Positions 17,424-26,900 are shown, numbered from the stretch's first letter. The stretch: 64,000 nt of DNA from Lentisphaerae bacterium ADurb.Bin082 (GCA_002070945.1 MWEG01000109.1:1-64000), one strand, 5' to 3'. Notes: a model not told the origin generated them from the sequence alone. Made by a program: numbers and translations.

Positions 17424-17713
17424 AGAGCCAGCCTTTCGGTGGAAAAAATAAATCCGTCTGTTACATCGCATGTTTACTGTCAGCTTACTAATATATATTC
17501 CCAACTCCCAAAAAACAACGGCTTCACCCTCCACTACGAGCGCGAGTCCCGAGCCTGGGCCTGAACTATGACGGCCAACGGCTGCGCACCTCGGCGTCAT
17601 TCCGCCGTCAAAACGTTTGCCGAACCAGAATGCGGCATTACGTTAAAGCCAGCATTGTCCGCCCCCGTCGTTTCACGCCTATCCTGCATTGATCGTGACC
17701 AGGTAACTTGAAT

Positions 17714-18709
17714 ATGTCTAGCACCCGTCCAGACCGCCAAGCCATTCTGCAACGCGCCACTGAAGTCATCGACATCGAAATCGAGGGCCTGAAAGCCCTC
17801 CGCGACGGCTTAGGCGACCCCTACGTCGAACTGGTGGAACGTTGCCTCTGTACCCTCCGCGACGGCGGCAAGCTCGTGCTTTGCGGGGTTGGCAAAAGCG
17901 GCCATATCAGCAAGAAAATCGCTGCGACCTTGTCGAGCACCGGCTCGCAGGCCGTGTTTTTGCACCCGGTTGAGGCCATGCATGGGGACCTTGGCATGGT
18001 TTCCAGCCATGACCTGCTGCTGGCCGTCAGCTACAGTGGCGAGACCGACGAGCTGCTGGCCATGCTCCCGGCGATGAAGCGCCTGGGCATTTCCATCGCG
18101 GCTATCACCGGCAAGGCAGATTCGCGCCTGGGCGAGGTCGCTGACTTAGTCGTGCCCATGCCGGTGCCGCGCGAAGCCTGCCCGTTCAACCTGGCGCCGA
18201 CCACCACCACCACGGCCCTGGCCGCCCTTGGCGACGCCCTGGCCATGACCCTCCTGAACTGCCGGCGTTTCGGGCTGAACGACTACGCCAAACTGCACCC
18301 GGCCGGCGCCATCGGCCGCAGCATCACCCTGATTGTCAAAGACTTCATGCGCACTGGCCAGCACGCCCCTAGGGTAACCCCCGGCACCTCGGTCCGCGAC
18401 GGCCTGCTGGCCATGACCAACGCCCGCAGCGGCGCCGTCGCCATCGTCGACGCCAACGACGTCCTGCTCGGCATTTTCACTGACGGCGACTTCCGCCGCC
18501 AAATCACTCGCGACACCGCTGTCCTTGACGCTCCCATCGAATCGGTGATGACCCCCAACCCCATCACCATCAATGAAAACTGCCTCGCCGTCGAAATCAT
18601 GAAAATGCTGGAAAAACGCAAGATTGACGACATCCTCGTCGTGGATGACAACGGCCGTCTGACCGGCCTAGTCGACATCCAGGACCTGCCTAAATTCAAA
18701 GTGATGTGA
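17714..18709 (+). CDS. kdsD: D-arabinose-5-phosphate isomerase (KdsD/KpsF family)
   Basis: A 331-residue protein: SIS domain (GVGKSGHISKKIAATLSSTG, then HPVEAMHGDLGM) followed by two CBS domains (TPGTSVRDGL onwards to IQDLPKF). It converts ribulose-5-phosphate to arabinose-5-phosphate, the first step to KDO for LPS. This fits the LPS-core genes at 25-28 kb. ATG 17714 is preferred, with AGGT about 10 nt upstream; a TTG at 17708 is the alternative. Divergent from the PPIase gene across a 290-bp spacer in which nothing else was seen. Confidence 0.93.
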   Translation: MSSTRPDRQAILQRATEVIDIEIEGLKALRDGLGDPYVELVERCLCTLRDGGKLVLCGVGKSGHISKKIAATLSSTGSQAVFLHPVEAMHGDLGMVSSHDLLLAVSYSGETDELLAMLPAMKRLGISIAAITGKADSRLGEVADLVVPMPVPREACPFNLAPTTTTTALAALGDALAMTLLNCRRFGLNDYAKLHPAGAIGRSITLIVKDFMRTGQHAPRVTPGTSVRDGLLAMTNARSGAVAIVDANDVLLGIFTDGDFRRQITRDTAVLDAPIESVMTPNPITINENCLAVEIMKMLEKRKIDDILVVDDNGRLTGLVDIQDLPKFKVM

Positions 18710-18779
18710 CTCCGCCCCTGGCCCTGACGGCCACCATGACCCAAATCTGTCCTTCCGAGCAATTTTTTCGGAGTTCGAC

Positions 18780-19586
18780 ATGCCCGACCAGAAAGACACT
18801 TTCACCCAGGAAGAGCATTTTCACGACGAATGGGCGAAAAGCATTGACGTCGATGACATCGACGTGGATATGTTCTTTACCTGTCCGTCCTGCCCTGAGA
18901 ACAACATCATCCGCAGCTGGCTCGGCGACATCCGGGGAAAGCGCGTTCTCGAACTTGGCTGCGGTGCTGGCGAGGCTTCGGTGTTCCTCGCCAAACAGGG
19001 CGCCGAGGTGACGGCAACCGACATTTCCGGGGAAATGCTCCTGGTCGCCACTCGCCTGGCGCAAAAGAACGGCGTCACCATCGCCACCGAAAAAGCCCTG
19101 TCGCACGACTTGCCTTTTCCGGACAATTCTTTTGACATCGTCTATTGCGCCAACCTCCTGCACCATGTCGACTTGGAGGAGACCGTGTCCGAAGTCCGGA
19201 GGGTGCTGGTTGACGGCGGTGTTTTTGTCGCCTGGGAGCCGTTGGCGCACAATCCAGTCATCAACGTCTACCGCAAAATGGCCGACCAGATCCGCACCGC
19301 TGATGAACACCCGCTGACCATGTCCCAGATCAAAGCCATCAAAAAAACCTTCCAATCTGTCCAGGCCGAAATGACCTGGTTCTTCACCCTCGCCGTCTTT
19401 CTGAAATTCTACTTCATCGACCGCATCCATCCCAACCAGGAACGCTACTGGAAGAAGATCATCTACGACTTCGACAGCATTGCCAAACTCTATCTTTTTC
19501 TGGAAAAAATCGACCGGATTTTCCTGAAATGCTTCCCTTTCCTGAAACGATACTGCTGGAATGTCGTCCTGCGATGCCAAAAATAG
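18780..19586 (+). CDS. Class I SAM-dependent methyltransferase
   Basis: A 268-residue Methyltransf_11-type enzyme. SAM motif I is VLELGCGAGEASVFLA (about 56-71), motif II ends in TATDIS, and FDIVYCANLLHHVDLEE precedes the post-II region. The C-terminal 90 residues are hydrophobic/basic and differ from UbiE-type enzymes, hinting at membrane contact or a lipid-linked substrate. CGGAG lies 7 nt before ATG 18780. It follows kdsD by 70 bp and may share its transcript. Substrate unknown. Confidence 0.85.
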   Translation: MPDQKDTFTQEEHFHDEWAKSIDVDDIDVDMFFTCPSCPENNIIRSWLGDIRGKRVLELGCGAGEASVFLAKQGAEVTATDISGEMLLVATRLAQKNGVTIATEKALSHDLPFPDNSFDIVYCANLLHHVDLEETVSEVRRVLVDGGVFVAWEPLAHNPVINVYRKMADQIRTADEHPLTMSQIKAIKKTFQSVQAEMTWFFTLAVFLKFYFIDRIHPNQERYWKKIIYDFDSIAKLYLFLEKIDRIFLKCFPFLKRYCWNVVLRCQK

Positions 19587-19715
19587 GACGGCTGGCGCTA
19601 TCGGTCGGCTCGACACTATGCCGGACATGCCGCCGCTATCCTCCGCAACGCCGGACTCGACGTGGTCGCCTGAACCGCGACCTCCAACCCTAGGAGTTCG
19701 AGGTGGCAGCGCAAA

Positions 19716-20723
19716 TCATCCCTCGCTCCGCCAATCAAAGAGAACACCCAGAATCCCTGGGTCGCGGTTCATAAAGCGCTGATAGATTTCCGGAGCGCAC
19801 TCCGGAAGCACAATGTCCGTGATCAGGTCACGGGTGTTGATCCGCCCTGCCCCTGTGAGTTCCAGCAGCGTCCGCATATCCTCAACCATGGTCCAGCAGC
19901 CTGGATAGGAATCGTGTTTTGGTCGGACAAAGTTATGGGCGCCCAAGAGTTGAATTCCAGGGCGATGGACGTCGTGGTAAAAGTCGATTTCCTGGGTTGG
20001 CGTCCTGGAGCAGCCTACGAGGGCGATCCGTCCCTGTGGCGCCATGACTTTCAGTGCCAAGTGGATGGCGTCGCTCGAACCGGTCACTTCGACCAGGCCG
20101 TTGACACCTCGTCCACGGGTGGCGTCTTTAATGGCGCCAATCACCTCGGGCTGGCCTGGGGAATACGCGATGTCAGCTCCAAGCTTGCATGCCAGCTCGC
20201 GGCGAAGAGGGTTGTAGTCCATCGCCAGCAGTGGGAAGGCGCCGCTCAAGGCAGCCGTCTGCACGGCCAATTGCCCGAGGAGGCCAAGGCCCATCACCAG
20301 CATCGCCTCGCCCAGCTCTGGCCGGATTTTGCGCACGCCCTGGAATCCCATCGCGCCCACAACGGCGAAAATCGCCTCCTCGGAGGCCAGGCCAGCTGGG
20401 ATTTTGACGCAATCGGCCTTGTTCTTCAGCAAGAATTGCGAGTGGCTGCTATGATAGACCAAAACACGGTCGCCGGGCTGGAAGCCCGTAGCTTCCGCGC
20501 CGACCTGCAGAACAGTGGCCACCGCGCTGTAGCCCAAGCATTGCGGATAGTTCTTGTTGTCGGTTTTTCCCAGCAAGACGGCAAGTTCCGTGCCTGGTGA
20601 GATCAGCGTGTATTCCGTCCGCAGCACCAGATCGTCCCGGAACAGTGGCGTTGGCGCCGTGAAGTCCGACTCCAGGATAGCGACCTGCCCAATGCCAGTG
20701 AAACAGACTCTCCGGTTTTTCAC
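19716..20723 (-). CDS. MDR-family dehydrogenase without zinc ligands (paralogue 2)
   Basis: A 335-residue MDR protein, sister of the genes at 13853 and 32577. LISPGTELAVLLG replaces the catalytic Cys motif, and GYSAVATV replaces GHE, so no zinc site is expected. The nucleotide-binding loop is VMGLGLLGQLAV. The start is GTG 20723 with AAAGGAG about 10 nt upstream. It follows a Gfo/Idh oxidoreductase gene by 95 bp on the same strand, so the two probably act on the same sugar-type substrate. The pairing recalls fused 'bi-domain' oxidoreductases that join these two folds. Confidence 0.85.
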   Translation of the reverse strand: MKNRRVCFTGIGQVAILESDFTAPTPLFRDDLVLRTEYTLISPGTELAVLLGKTDNKNYPQCLGYSAVATVLQVGAEATGFQPGDRVLVYHSSHSQFLLKNKADCVKIPAGLASEEAIFAVVGAMGFQGVRKIRPELGEAMLVMGLGLLGQLAVQTAALSGAFPLLAMDYNPLRRELACKLGADIAYSPGQPEVIGAIKDATRGRGVNGLVEVTGSSDAIHLALKVMAPQGRIALVGCSRTPTQEIDFYHDVHRPGIQLLGAHNFVRPKHDSYPGCWTMVEDMRTLLELTGAGRINTRDLITDIVLPECAPEIYQRFMNRDPGILGVLFDWRSEG

Positions 20724-20818
20724 GTCAATGGTCTCCTTTCAGAGCAAGCGAATGCCCGCCTTCGATAACGCCGTTCTGGCCGGTGATGCCATCTCTGTCC
20801 TGCCCTTGCATCGCCTGC

Positions 20819-21832
20819 TCATGCCTCTTCCGGATAATCGCAGGCCGCCAGCAACGTCTGGTGGAGCAGAAGTTCATGCTGCAATGAATATGGATTTGCT
20901 ATTTTTCCATGAATGATATCCGCGAATTCTCGCAATTGAGCTCCGTACCGGCATCCCAGCGGCCCGCAATCAACCTGGTGCGTTCCGGATGAGTAGCCGC
21001 CGGCTGCCTTTTTCAAGGTCAGACGAACCAGCAGAGGGTCCGTGTAGTAGGACGACTTTTCAATGGGGCAAAGTTCAACGCTGCCGTCGGTTCCACAGAT
21101 GATGAAGCGCCGATGCCGCATGCCGTCGATTTCAACTACGGAGACCCGGATGGTCGCCGTGGCCCTGGCATATTCCAGCACAGCCAGGCCATTGTCGATC
21201 AACCCATCCTTTCGGGTCTGCTTCATAAAGGGCGTGACCTTGTCTGGCTTGCCGAGCATCAGGAGGACCTGGTCGATCAGGTAGCCAGCGAAAATGTACA
21301 TGGCCCCTCCCTTGAATTGAGCCAGCCAGCGCCGATAATCGGGGTTTTCGCTATCGTCACGGCTCATCACTGCGTGGATTTCAAAAACATCGCCCAGCCA
21401 GCCTTCTTGAACCGCCTTCAGGCAAAAACGCAAAGCCGGGTTGTAGCGATACACGTAGGCCTGTTGCAGGGCTAAAGACCGGCTGTCGCAAATACCCAGC
21501 AGGCGCCGGAAGTCTGCCAGCGATTCCCCGCCTGGCTTGTCCAAGTGGATATGCAACCCCTGGGCGGCGCACTGCATTGCCGTCGGAATCAACTCGGGGA
21601 CATCCTTTTCCACCAGAACCGCATCCAAACCGGGATACTGCAACACCTCCTCCTCCGCCAGAAAGGGAAGCCCGGTATATGATGACAAGCCGCTGCGCTT
21701 TTCCCTCCACACAGGATCACTTTCCGCGACGCCGACAATCTCAAAGAGTTCCGACAGATTGCGCAGAGCCGCCATTTTTGCCGCCCCGTGATTGTGGCCG
21801 ATTCCGAGCTGCCCAATTTTGATTCTTGACAT
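20819..21832 (-). CDS. Gfo/Idh/MocA family oxidoreductase
   Basis: About 337 residues. The N-terminal Rossmann fold begins IKIGQLGIGHNHGAAKMAAL, followed by LHIHLDKPGG, where the family's EKP motif reads DKP. The C-terminal part is the Gfo/Idh beta-sheet domain. These enzymes oxidise or reduce sugars with NAD(P). Two adjacent ATGs exist; AGGAG lies only 2 nt from the first (21835) and 5 nt from the second (21832), so the second is preferred. A good promoter and an inverted repeat lie upstream. Probable operon with the MDR gene at 19716. Confidence 0.88.
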   Translation of the reverse strand: MSRIKIGQLGIGHNHGAAKMAALRNLSELFEIVGVAESDPVWREKRSGLSSYTGLPFLAEEEVLQYPGLDAVLVEKDVPELIPTAMQCAAQGLHIHLDKPGGESLADFRRLLGICDSRSLALQQAYVYRYNPALRFCLKAVQEGWLGDVFEIHAVMSRDDSENPDYRRWLAQFKGGAMYIFAGYLIDQVLLMLGKPDKVTPFMKQTRKDGLIDNGLAVLEYARATATIRVSVVEIDGMRHRRFIICGTDGSVELCPIEKSSYYTDPLLVRLTLKKAAGGYSSGTHQVDCGPLGCRYGAQLREFADIIHGKIANPYSLQHELLLHQTLLAACDYPEEA

Positions 21833-21866
21833 CATGACTCCTTTCTTGATTGTTGACTGAATCTAA

Positions 21867-21895
21867 AATATATTGACACTTCCAGAGACTGCCAA
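21867..21895 (-). promoter_or_regulatory. Sigma-70-like promoter for the Gfo/Idh-MDR operon
   Basis: Minus strand: TTGGCA (complement of 21890-21895), a 17-nt spacer, then TATATT (complement of 21867-21872). Each hexamer matches the consensus at five of six positions. It lies about 35 bp upstream of the start codon, giving a short leader. Confidence 0.65.
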
Positions 21896-21896
21896 C

Positions 21897-21926
21897 GCAA
21901 TTCCCGTCAACGCGAACGGGAATTGC
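21897..21926. promoter_or_regulatory. Operator-like inverted repeat in the divergent control region
   Basis: GCAATTCCCGT (21897-21907) and ACGGGAATTGC (21916-21926) are perfect 11-bp arms around an 8-nt centre. The repeat sits directly upstream of the -35 box of the minus-strand promoter, a usual place for an activator or for a repressor serving both divergent units. No regulator gene is adjacent. Confidence 0.6.
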
Positions 21927-21991
21927 CATCCGTCATACTTGCCGAACAGATGCTCCGCTCCAGTTGTTTTTGCCTGTGTGCGTATTATTGT

Positions 21992-22004
21992 AGATACGGT
22001 ATCT
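21992..22004. promoter_or_regulatory. Small palindrome ahead of the plus-strand exoprotein gene
   Basis: AGATAC-g-GTATCT, arms of 6 bp around one base, lies 43 bp before the start codon at 22048. It may be an operator for the rightward unit, though short palindromes also arise by chance. Confidence 0.35.
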
Positions 22005-22047
22005 TGGGGAAAAACTTAGAAATCAACAAAACTTAGGAGAAGACACG

Positions 22048-24357
22048 ATGAGACAATGGTGGTTGGCAGCGATTTTTCTGCCCTTAGCAGTGTTGGCGGC
22101 CAAGCCGCGAATCGGCGTGGTGTACAGCGACTGGCCTGACGGGAAAAAAAGCTTCTTCAAGGAATTTGACAAAACCTTGGCGGAATTGGCATGGGCCCCG
22201 GAAAAGATAGAAAACACAGCGCTGCCGGAATTGAGCCAGCGCCTGGCTGACTTCGACCTGATCATCGCGTCCAGCGTCGCCAATTATACGCACACGGTCG
22301 ACATGGCCCCATACGCCAGTCAATGGCTGGATTATCTGAATCAAGGCGGCATGCTCCTGGTGGTTGACGCCAACTATGCCAGTGTGCTGAATGCCTGGGT
22401 GGCAAAATTCGGCCCTGACTTTGCCGCGACTACCGAGAACTGCTCTGCGTACAAGCTGAAGACTCCGGAAAGCCGGGCTGTGACCGTACACAATCATCCG
22501 TTCTTGCAGATGCCGTACGACTTGGCCGCTGCCTTGACCGTCAAAAACCACTGGGCCCATATAACGCGCATTTCCGACAGTTGGGAACGGCTCATCACCT
22601 GCTCCGATGACGAGGGGCTCCTCCTGCTCAAATCCGTTGGCAAGGGCCTCGTCGTTCTGTGCAGCTACGCCCAAATGGGCAGCGTGGACGGGAAAGAGGC
22701 CGGCATCGCCTTGCTCCAAAACATGTTCTTCTGGCGCCAATTCCAGCAGCACGGCCTGCGGATACTGGCGCTTGACAAGGGCACGGATCAAGTCGGCCGG
22801 AGCGCCTTCAACTTGCGCTTGCAAGGCACCCCGGAAAGCCTGAACGGACTCGTCGTCGAACTGACAGAGACAGCGCAAGGCCAAGCGCCGCGGCAACATT
22901 CAGCTACGGCTACGGTCGCGGGCGACCAGGCCACACTGACTGTGGCGCTGCCCGCCAAAACCCGCGGCCAGACAGCCTGGCGCCTGGCTCTGCGCCGAGG
23001 GAACGACAGCCTGGCCACCGCCGAGTGGCAGGAAAACCTCCCGCCTGTCATAGCCATCGCCTTGAAACGCAAACACTTATATCCGCGCAATCGCGAGCTG
23101 GCAGCTGATTTCACCTTGGTTCCGTGCCAGGCCGAACTGGCAGGAGCCGAATTGCGCTGGCGCCTGGACGACCGGCCCGCGACTATCCAGCCGCTGCGCA
23201 GCCGTCAGCTCCAGCAAACCATTGCAGTGTCCGGATTACCAGAAGGACGCCATGTCCTCAAAGCCGAATTCTGGGCGGACGGCGCCTGCCAGGGCCAGGC
23301 AGAAGCAGAATTCTTCACCCATCCCCAGCCGCTCTATGAAGTCCGGGACGACGGCGTCCTAACCGAAGCCGGCAAGCCATTTTTCCCGCTGGGATTCTAC
23401 CACGTCTCCTGGCCATTCACGCCAGCGCAGCGCCTGGACATGGCAAAGGCAGTCGCTGCCGCCGGCTACAACACAATTCATGTCGGCATCAAAGGCGACG
23501 AGAGGGACACCAACAGCTATGGCGATTTTCTGGACGCCTGCGCTGCCAACCGCCTGCGCGTCATCACCGAATTCGGCTATTCTGCGGAGGAAGTAATCAC
23601 CAAATATCGCGATTACCCTGCGGTCATGGGCTGGAACCCAGGTGATGAACCAGCGGCACAGGGCATCACGGCAGAGGAAATGTTCCGGCGCTATGACCGG
23701 TTCAAGCAGCTCGACTACAACCGTCTGGCCTATACCGTGATCTGCATCCCAGCGCAATACGGACGCTATGCCGGCGGAACCGACGTGCTGGCCCCAGACC
23801 CCTACCCAATGCCAAAACATGACGTTGACGATGTTTTCCGACGCTTCCAGGAAGCACGCCAGGAGGCGCTCAAGGTGGACACGACCGTCTGGGCCGTGCT
23901 GCAATGCTTCGGCGGCTACGGCGGATGGACGCGGCCGCCTACCCCCCAGGAATTCCGGGCTATGACTTACCTGGCTCTGCTGGCCCAAGTCAAGGGAATC
24001 ATCTACTACACCTACGCTGACGGCAGTTTCTTCCTGCCAGACTCCACCGAGCTTCATCAAGCGGCGCAAGCGCTGCCAGCAGAACTGAAAGACCTCCTGC
24101 CTATGGTCATGGACGGACATTTCGAACTGCATGCCGCTGACGTGGACCGAGTCTATATCGGCTCCTGGAACATGAACGAACGGCGACGCATCGTCATCGT
24201 CAATGCTGACAAGGAAAGAACAGTCCCCTTTGCTTATGAAGCCCGTGAACCCGGCCTGCCGACCGTCCTCTATGGCGAAGCAATCGGAATGCGGCGGGAG
24301 GATGCCATAATCCGGGCGGAAATCAAACCGCTGGAGAGAATCGTCCTGCTGGAGTAA
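22048..24357 (+). CDS. Secreted glycoside-hydrolase-like protein
   Basis: A 769-residue exoprotein with a signal peptide (about 1-18, ending VLAAK). The N-terminal domain resembles a glutamine-amidotransferase/trimerisation-like fold (about 20-230, with DFDLIIASSV and a glycine-rich MLLVVDANY). A beta-sandwich stretch follows, then a TIM-barrel-like domain from about residue 430 (TEAGKPFFPLGFYHV) with GWNPGDEPAA near 531, where the Glu is a candidate catalytic acid. The closing beta domain is typical of glycosidases. Family and substrate are not identified. AGGAGAAGACACG precedes the ATG. It is divergent from the Gfo/Idh-MDR pair, implying shared carbohydrate use. Confidence 0.7.
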   Translation: MRQWWLAAIFLPLAVLAAKPRIGVVYSDWPDGKKSFFKEFDKTLAELAWAPEKIENTALPELSQRLADFDLIIASSVANYTHTVDMAPYASQWLDYLNQGGMLLVVDANYASVLNAWVAKFGPDFAATTENCSAYKLKTPESRAVTVHNHPFLQMPYDLAAALTVKNHWAHITRISDSWERLITCSDDEGLLLLKSVGKGLVVLCSYAQMGSVDGKEAGIALLQNMFFWRQFQQHGLRILALDKGTDQVGRSAFNLRLQGTPESLNGLVVELTETAQGQAPRQHSATATVAGDQATLTVALPAKTRGQTAWRLALRRGNDSLATAEWQENLPPVIAIALKRKHLYPRNRELAADFTLVPCQAELAGAELRWRLDDRPATIQPLRSRQLQQTIAVSGLPEGRHVLKAEFWADGACQGQAEAEFFTHPQPLYEVRDDGVLTEAGKPFFPLGFYHVSWPFTPAQRLDMAKAVAAAGYNTIHVGIKGDERDTNSYGDFLDACAANRLRVITEFGYSAEEVITKYRDYPAVMGWNPGDEPAAQGITAEEMFRRYDRFKQLDYNRLAYTVICIPAQYGRYAGGTDVLAPDPYPMPKHDVDDVFRRFQEARQEALKVDTTVWAVLQCFGGYGGWTRPPTPQEFRAMTYLALLAQVKGIIYYTYADGSFFLPDSTELHQAAQALPAELKDLLPMVMDGHFELHAADVDRVYIGSWNMNERRRIVIVNADKERTVPFAYEAREPGLPTVLYGEAIGMRREDAIIRAEIKPLERIVLLE

Positions 24358-24428
24358 GCAGGCGCAGCGGGATTGCGGCGCCCTTGCCCAACTGCGCTTC
24401 TTCGTACATCCAGCCAGGAGAAACCACT

Positions 24429-25247
24429 ATGATATCAGTAAACGCCGAACTATGCACTCGCTGCGGGCAATGCCTTCGCGTCTGCACCACGGAAATCTTC
24501 GAGATGCGAGACGGTCTGCCAGCGATGACCGAGGGCGGCGAAGACTACTGCATCCAATGCCAGCACTGCCTCGCAGTCTGCCCGGTCGGAGCCATCACCC
24601 TCAATGATAAAAAGCCGGCTGACTGCGCACCGATTGGCCCGCTGCCCAGCCCCGAGCAGATGCTCAATCTCCTGCGCCAACGCCGCAGCATCCGGCGCTT
24701 CCAGGCGACACCAGTGGAACCGGACATCCTGGCAAAGCTGCAAAACGCCCTGGCCTGGAGCCCGACTGGCTGCAACGACCACCGACTCTACGCCGTCTTA
24801 GTCCATGGACATGACGCCATGGCAAGCTTCCGCGAACCAACCCTGCGACTGCTCCGATGCATCGTGAAAACGCGAATCCCGCAGCTGATCAACCGAAGAC
24901 TCAACCGCGTCCTGAAAGACATTCTCGACGGCGAAGACGTCATTTTCCGCCAAGCCCCGCATGCGGTCGTAGTCGCAACGCCGAAAAATGCACCCTGCGC
25001 TGACATTGATCCAACGATAGCGCTAGCTCAATTCGAACTGTACGCGCAGACTTTTGGCCTGGGAACATTGTGGTGCGGATTTGCCTTCTTTGCATTCCGC
25101 ATATTCCGGCATCTGCGCCGTCCTCTTGACCTGCCTAAAGGCTATCGGGTCGGCGGCGTCCTCCTCTTCGGCTATCCTGACATCACCTTCCACCGGGCGA
25201 CCTGCCCAGACCCGGTCCTGGCCAAAAACATTCCGCCAACGCCATAA
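24429..25247 (+). CDS. Ferredoxin-nitroreductase fusion
   Basis: A 272-residue protein. The first 60 residues form a 2[4Fe-4S] ferredoxin (CTRCGQCLRVCT and CIQCQHCLAVCPVGA). From residue about 75 it is an FMN-binding nitroreductase (RRSIRRFQATPVE, WSPTGCNDH, and the C-terminal GVLLFGYPD). Such fusions reduce unknown organic electron acceptors, with electrons delivered through the clusters. ATG 24429 has CAGGAG 9 nt upstream; a TTG frame from 24384 is unlikely. It follows the exoprotein by 71 bp, and 38 bp later an LPS-kinase-like gene starts. Confidence 0.88.
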   Translation: MISVNAELCTRCGQCLRVCTTEIFEMRDGLPAMTEGGEDYCIQCQHCLAVCPVGAITLNDKKPADCAPIGPLPSPEQMLNLLRQRRSIRRFQATPVEPDILAKLQNALAWSPTGCNDHRLYAVLVHGHDAMASFREPTLRLLRCIVKTRIPQLINRRLNRVLKDILDGEDVIFRQAPHAVVVATPKNAPCADIDPTIALAQFELYAQTFGLGTLWCGFAFFAFRIFRHLRRPLDLPKGYRVGGVLLFGYPDITFHRATCPDPVLAKNIPPTP

Positions 25248-25285
25248 AACGCATTCCAAAACGAGCCAAAGCAGACCCATTTCCC

Positions 25286-26131
25286 ATGTCTTCTATCCAG
25301 CCATATCGCAGCGGCAGCTGGCGTGGCGTCGTCCACCCGCAATGGCAAGAACCTCTGTCGGACTTTGACCAGTGGCTGCGTGACCATCCTGGCGCCAAGG
25401 TCCTTGCCAAGAAAGCCCGCACTGTCTCGCGCGTGGAAACGCCCAACGGCGTCATCTACGTGAAAATCATCCACCGCTTGCAGGAACGAGGCTCGGCTTG
25501 GAAAATGCTTTTCTCGGGCATCAAGTGGCTCTTCCGCCCGTCCCGCGCCGCCGCCACCTTCCGAATCACCGACGCCATGCTGGCCAAGGGCATCGGCTGC
25601 CCTGAGCCCATCCTCGCCGCCCGCCGCCGCAATGCTGTCGGCTGGCCGGAAGACATCTTCATCTGCCGCGAAGTGCCATACCCGTCTCTCTCTTCGCTGC
25701 TTAAAGCCGCCGACAACGCGGCCGCCCGTGACGCCATCATCGCCAATGCCGCCCAGGGCATCGCTGCCCTCCACAACAAGGGCTTCATCCACGGCGATTG
25801 CATTCCTGGCAATCTCTGCCTGGCGCCGGATCAGTCCGTCTTCTTCCTGGACAACGACCGCACTTGTCCCATTCCCCTGCTGGGAAAGCGTCGCGCCCGC
25901 CTGGCCAACGTCATCCAATTCCTCACCAGACTGCCGCTGCCCATGCAGCAGAACGACATCTTTGCGCTTTTCCTGGACAGCTATCGGCAGGCTTCCGCCG
26001 GCACCAGCCCTATCGACGCTGACGCCATGACTCGGTTAGCCCGGAAACTCCAACGCCGCCTGACCTTCCTCGCTGAAAGACGCGCCCAAAAAGCCCGCGC
26101 CTGTATACTCGCCGAAAATCCCAAGCAATAA
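25286..26131 (+). CDS. LPS-core kinase-like protein (Kdo/heptose kinase family)
   Basis: A 281-residue protein of the lipopolysaccharide kinase clan (PF06293-like). The ATP lysine is in VIYVKIIHR, the catalytic loop is IHGDCIPGNLC (HxD...N) and the metal loop is FFLDNDRT in place of DFG. It is predicted to phosphorylate an inner-core LPS sugar in the cytoplasm. It is followed by a second kinase and a WaaG-like transferase on the same strand, forming an LPS-core locus. The upstream ribosome site is weak (CCCATTTCCC); ATG 25286 is the first good start. Confidence 0.75.
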   Translation: MSSIQPYRSGSWRGVVHPQWQEPLSDFDQWLRDHPGAKVLAKKARTVSRVETPNGVIYVKIIHRLQERGSAWKMLFSGIKWLFRPSRAAATFRITDAMLAKGIGCPEPILAARRRNAVGWPEDIFICREVPYPSLSSLLKAADNAAARDAIIANAAQGIAALHNKGFIHGDCIPGNLCLAPDQSVFFLDNDRTCPIPLLGKRRARLANVIQFLTRLPLPMQQNDIFALFLDSYRQASAGTSPIDADAMTRLARKLQRRLTFLAERRAQKARACILAENPKQ

Positions 26132-26243
26132 CGCCTGCATGAACGGGCCGTCAACCCGAATTATATTACTGCCACAGGGCATTGTTCGCCAACACGGCGT
26201 CAGCTTCACTTCGCCAACATATTCGCTTGCACAGGAATGAACC

Positions 26244-26900
26244 ATGTATCTGCACATCAAGCCTGAATGGCGTGACACGCTCCAAAAAAACCGCCTTGGC
26301 AGTATGGAGAGCCTTCTCCAATACTACGGCGGCACCTGCTTATCCAGCCACAGTCGCAGCGCGATCTGGCGCCATACCTTGCACGATGGACGCATTGTCT
26401 TTGTCAAACGTGACTTCTTCACCAGAATGACGATCATCCTGCGGTATCTTCTGCGAGGCCGCAAACCAGTTTGCAACACTGAAAAGGAACGCCGCGCCTT
26501 TGCCTTGGCCGCTCAACATGGCTTCACCGTCCCCGAGGTCATCGCCTGGGGCGAACAACGACGCTTCGGCCTTCCCCATGCCGGTGTCATGATCATGCTC
26601 CCCGTCGCCGGCGTGCCCGTCGACCGCTTCGTAGCCGACCCTGAAAATCAAGACAAGGCGCGCGAGGCCATCGCACAAGCCGAGCGCACCCTCGCCCTTC
26701 TCCAGGATTGCCGCCTTGACTGGAAAACTGACTGCAAACCCGAGCATTTCTTCGTCCGCCCCGACGGTTCCATCGCCCTGATCGACTTAGAGCGCCTCAG
26801 GCTCCGCAAGCAGCCCCTGACTCAGGACTACCGCGCCATGCAGCTCCAGCGTTTCCGCTCACTCCTTCCGGAACCATACCGCAGCCAGCCCGCGCCATGA
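26244..26900 (+). CDS. WaaP-like LPS heptose kinase
   Basis: A 218-residue protein. The P-loop lysine is in IVFVKRDFF, the catalytic loop is KTDCKPEHFFV and the metal loop is IALIDLERLRL. WaaP (RfaP) has the pattern HRDCYxxHFLL and IDLHR, so this gene is closer to WaaP than to the preceding kinase. The family's usual first His is Lys here (KTD), while the Asp is kept. It likely adds phosphate to a core heptose, stabilising the outer membrane. GGAATGAACC precedes ATG 26244. No gene is seen in the 249-bp gap to the next one. Confidence 0.75.
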   Translation: MYLHIKPEWRDTLQKNRLGSMESLLQYYGGTCLSSHSRSAIWRHTLHDGRIVFVKRDFFTRMTIILRYLLRGRKPVCNTEKERRAFALAAQHGFTVPEVIAWGEQRRFGLPHAGVMIMLPVAGVPVDRFVADPENQDKAREAIAQAERTLALLQDCRLDWKTDCKPEHFFVRPDGSIALIDLERLRLRKQPLTQDYRAMQLQRFRSLLPEPYRSQPAP

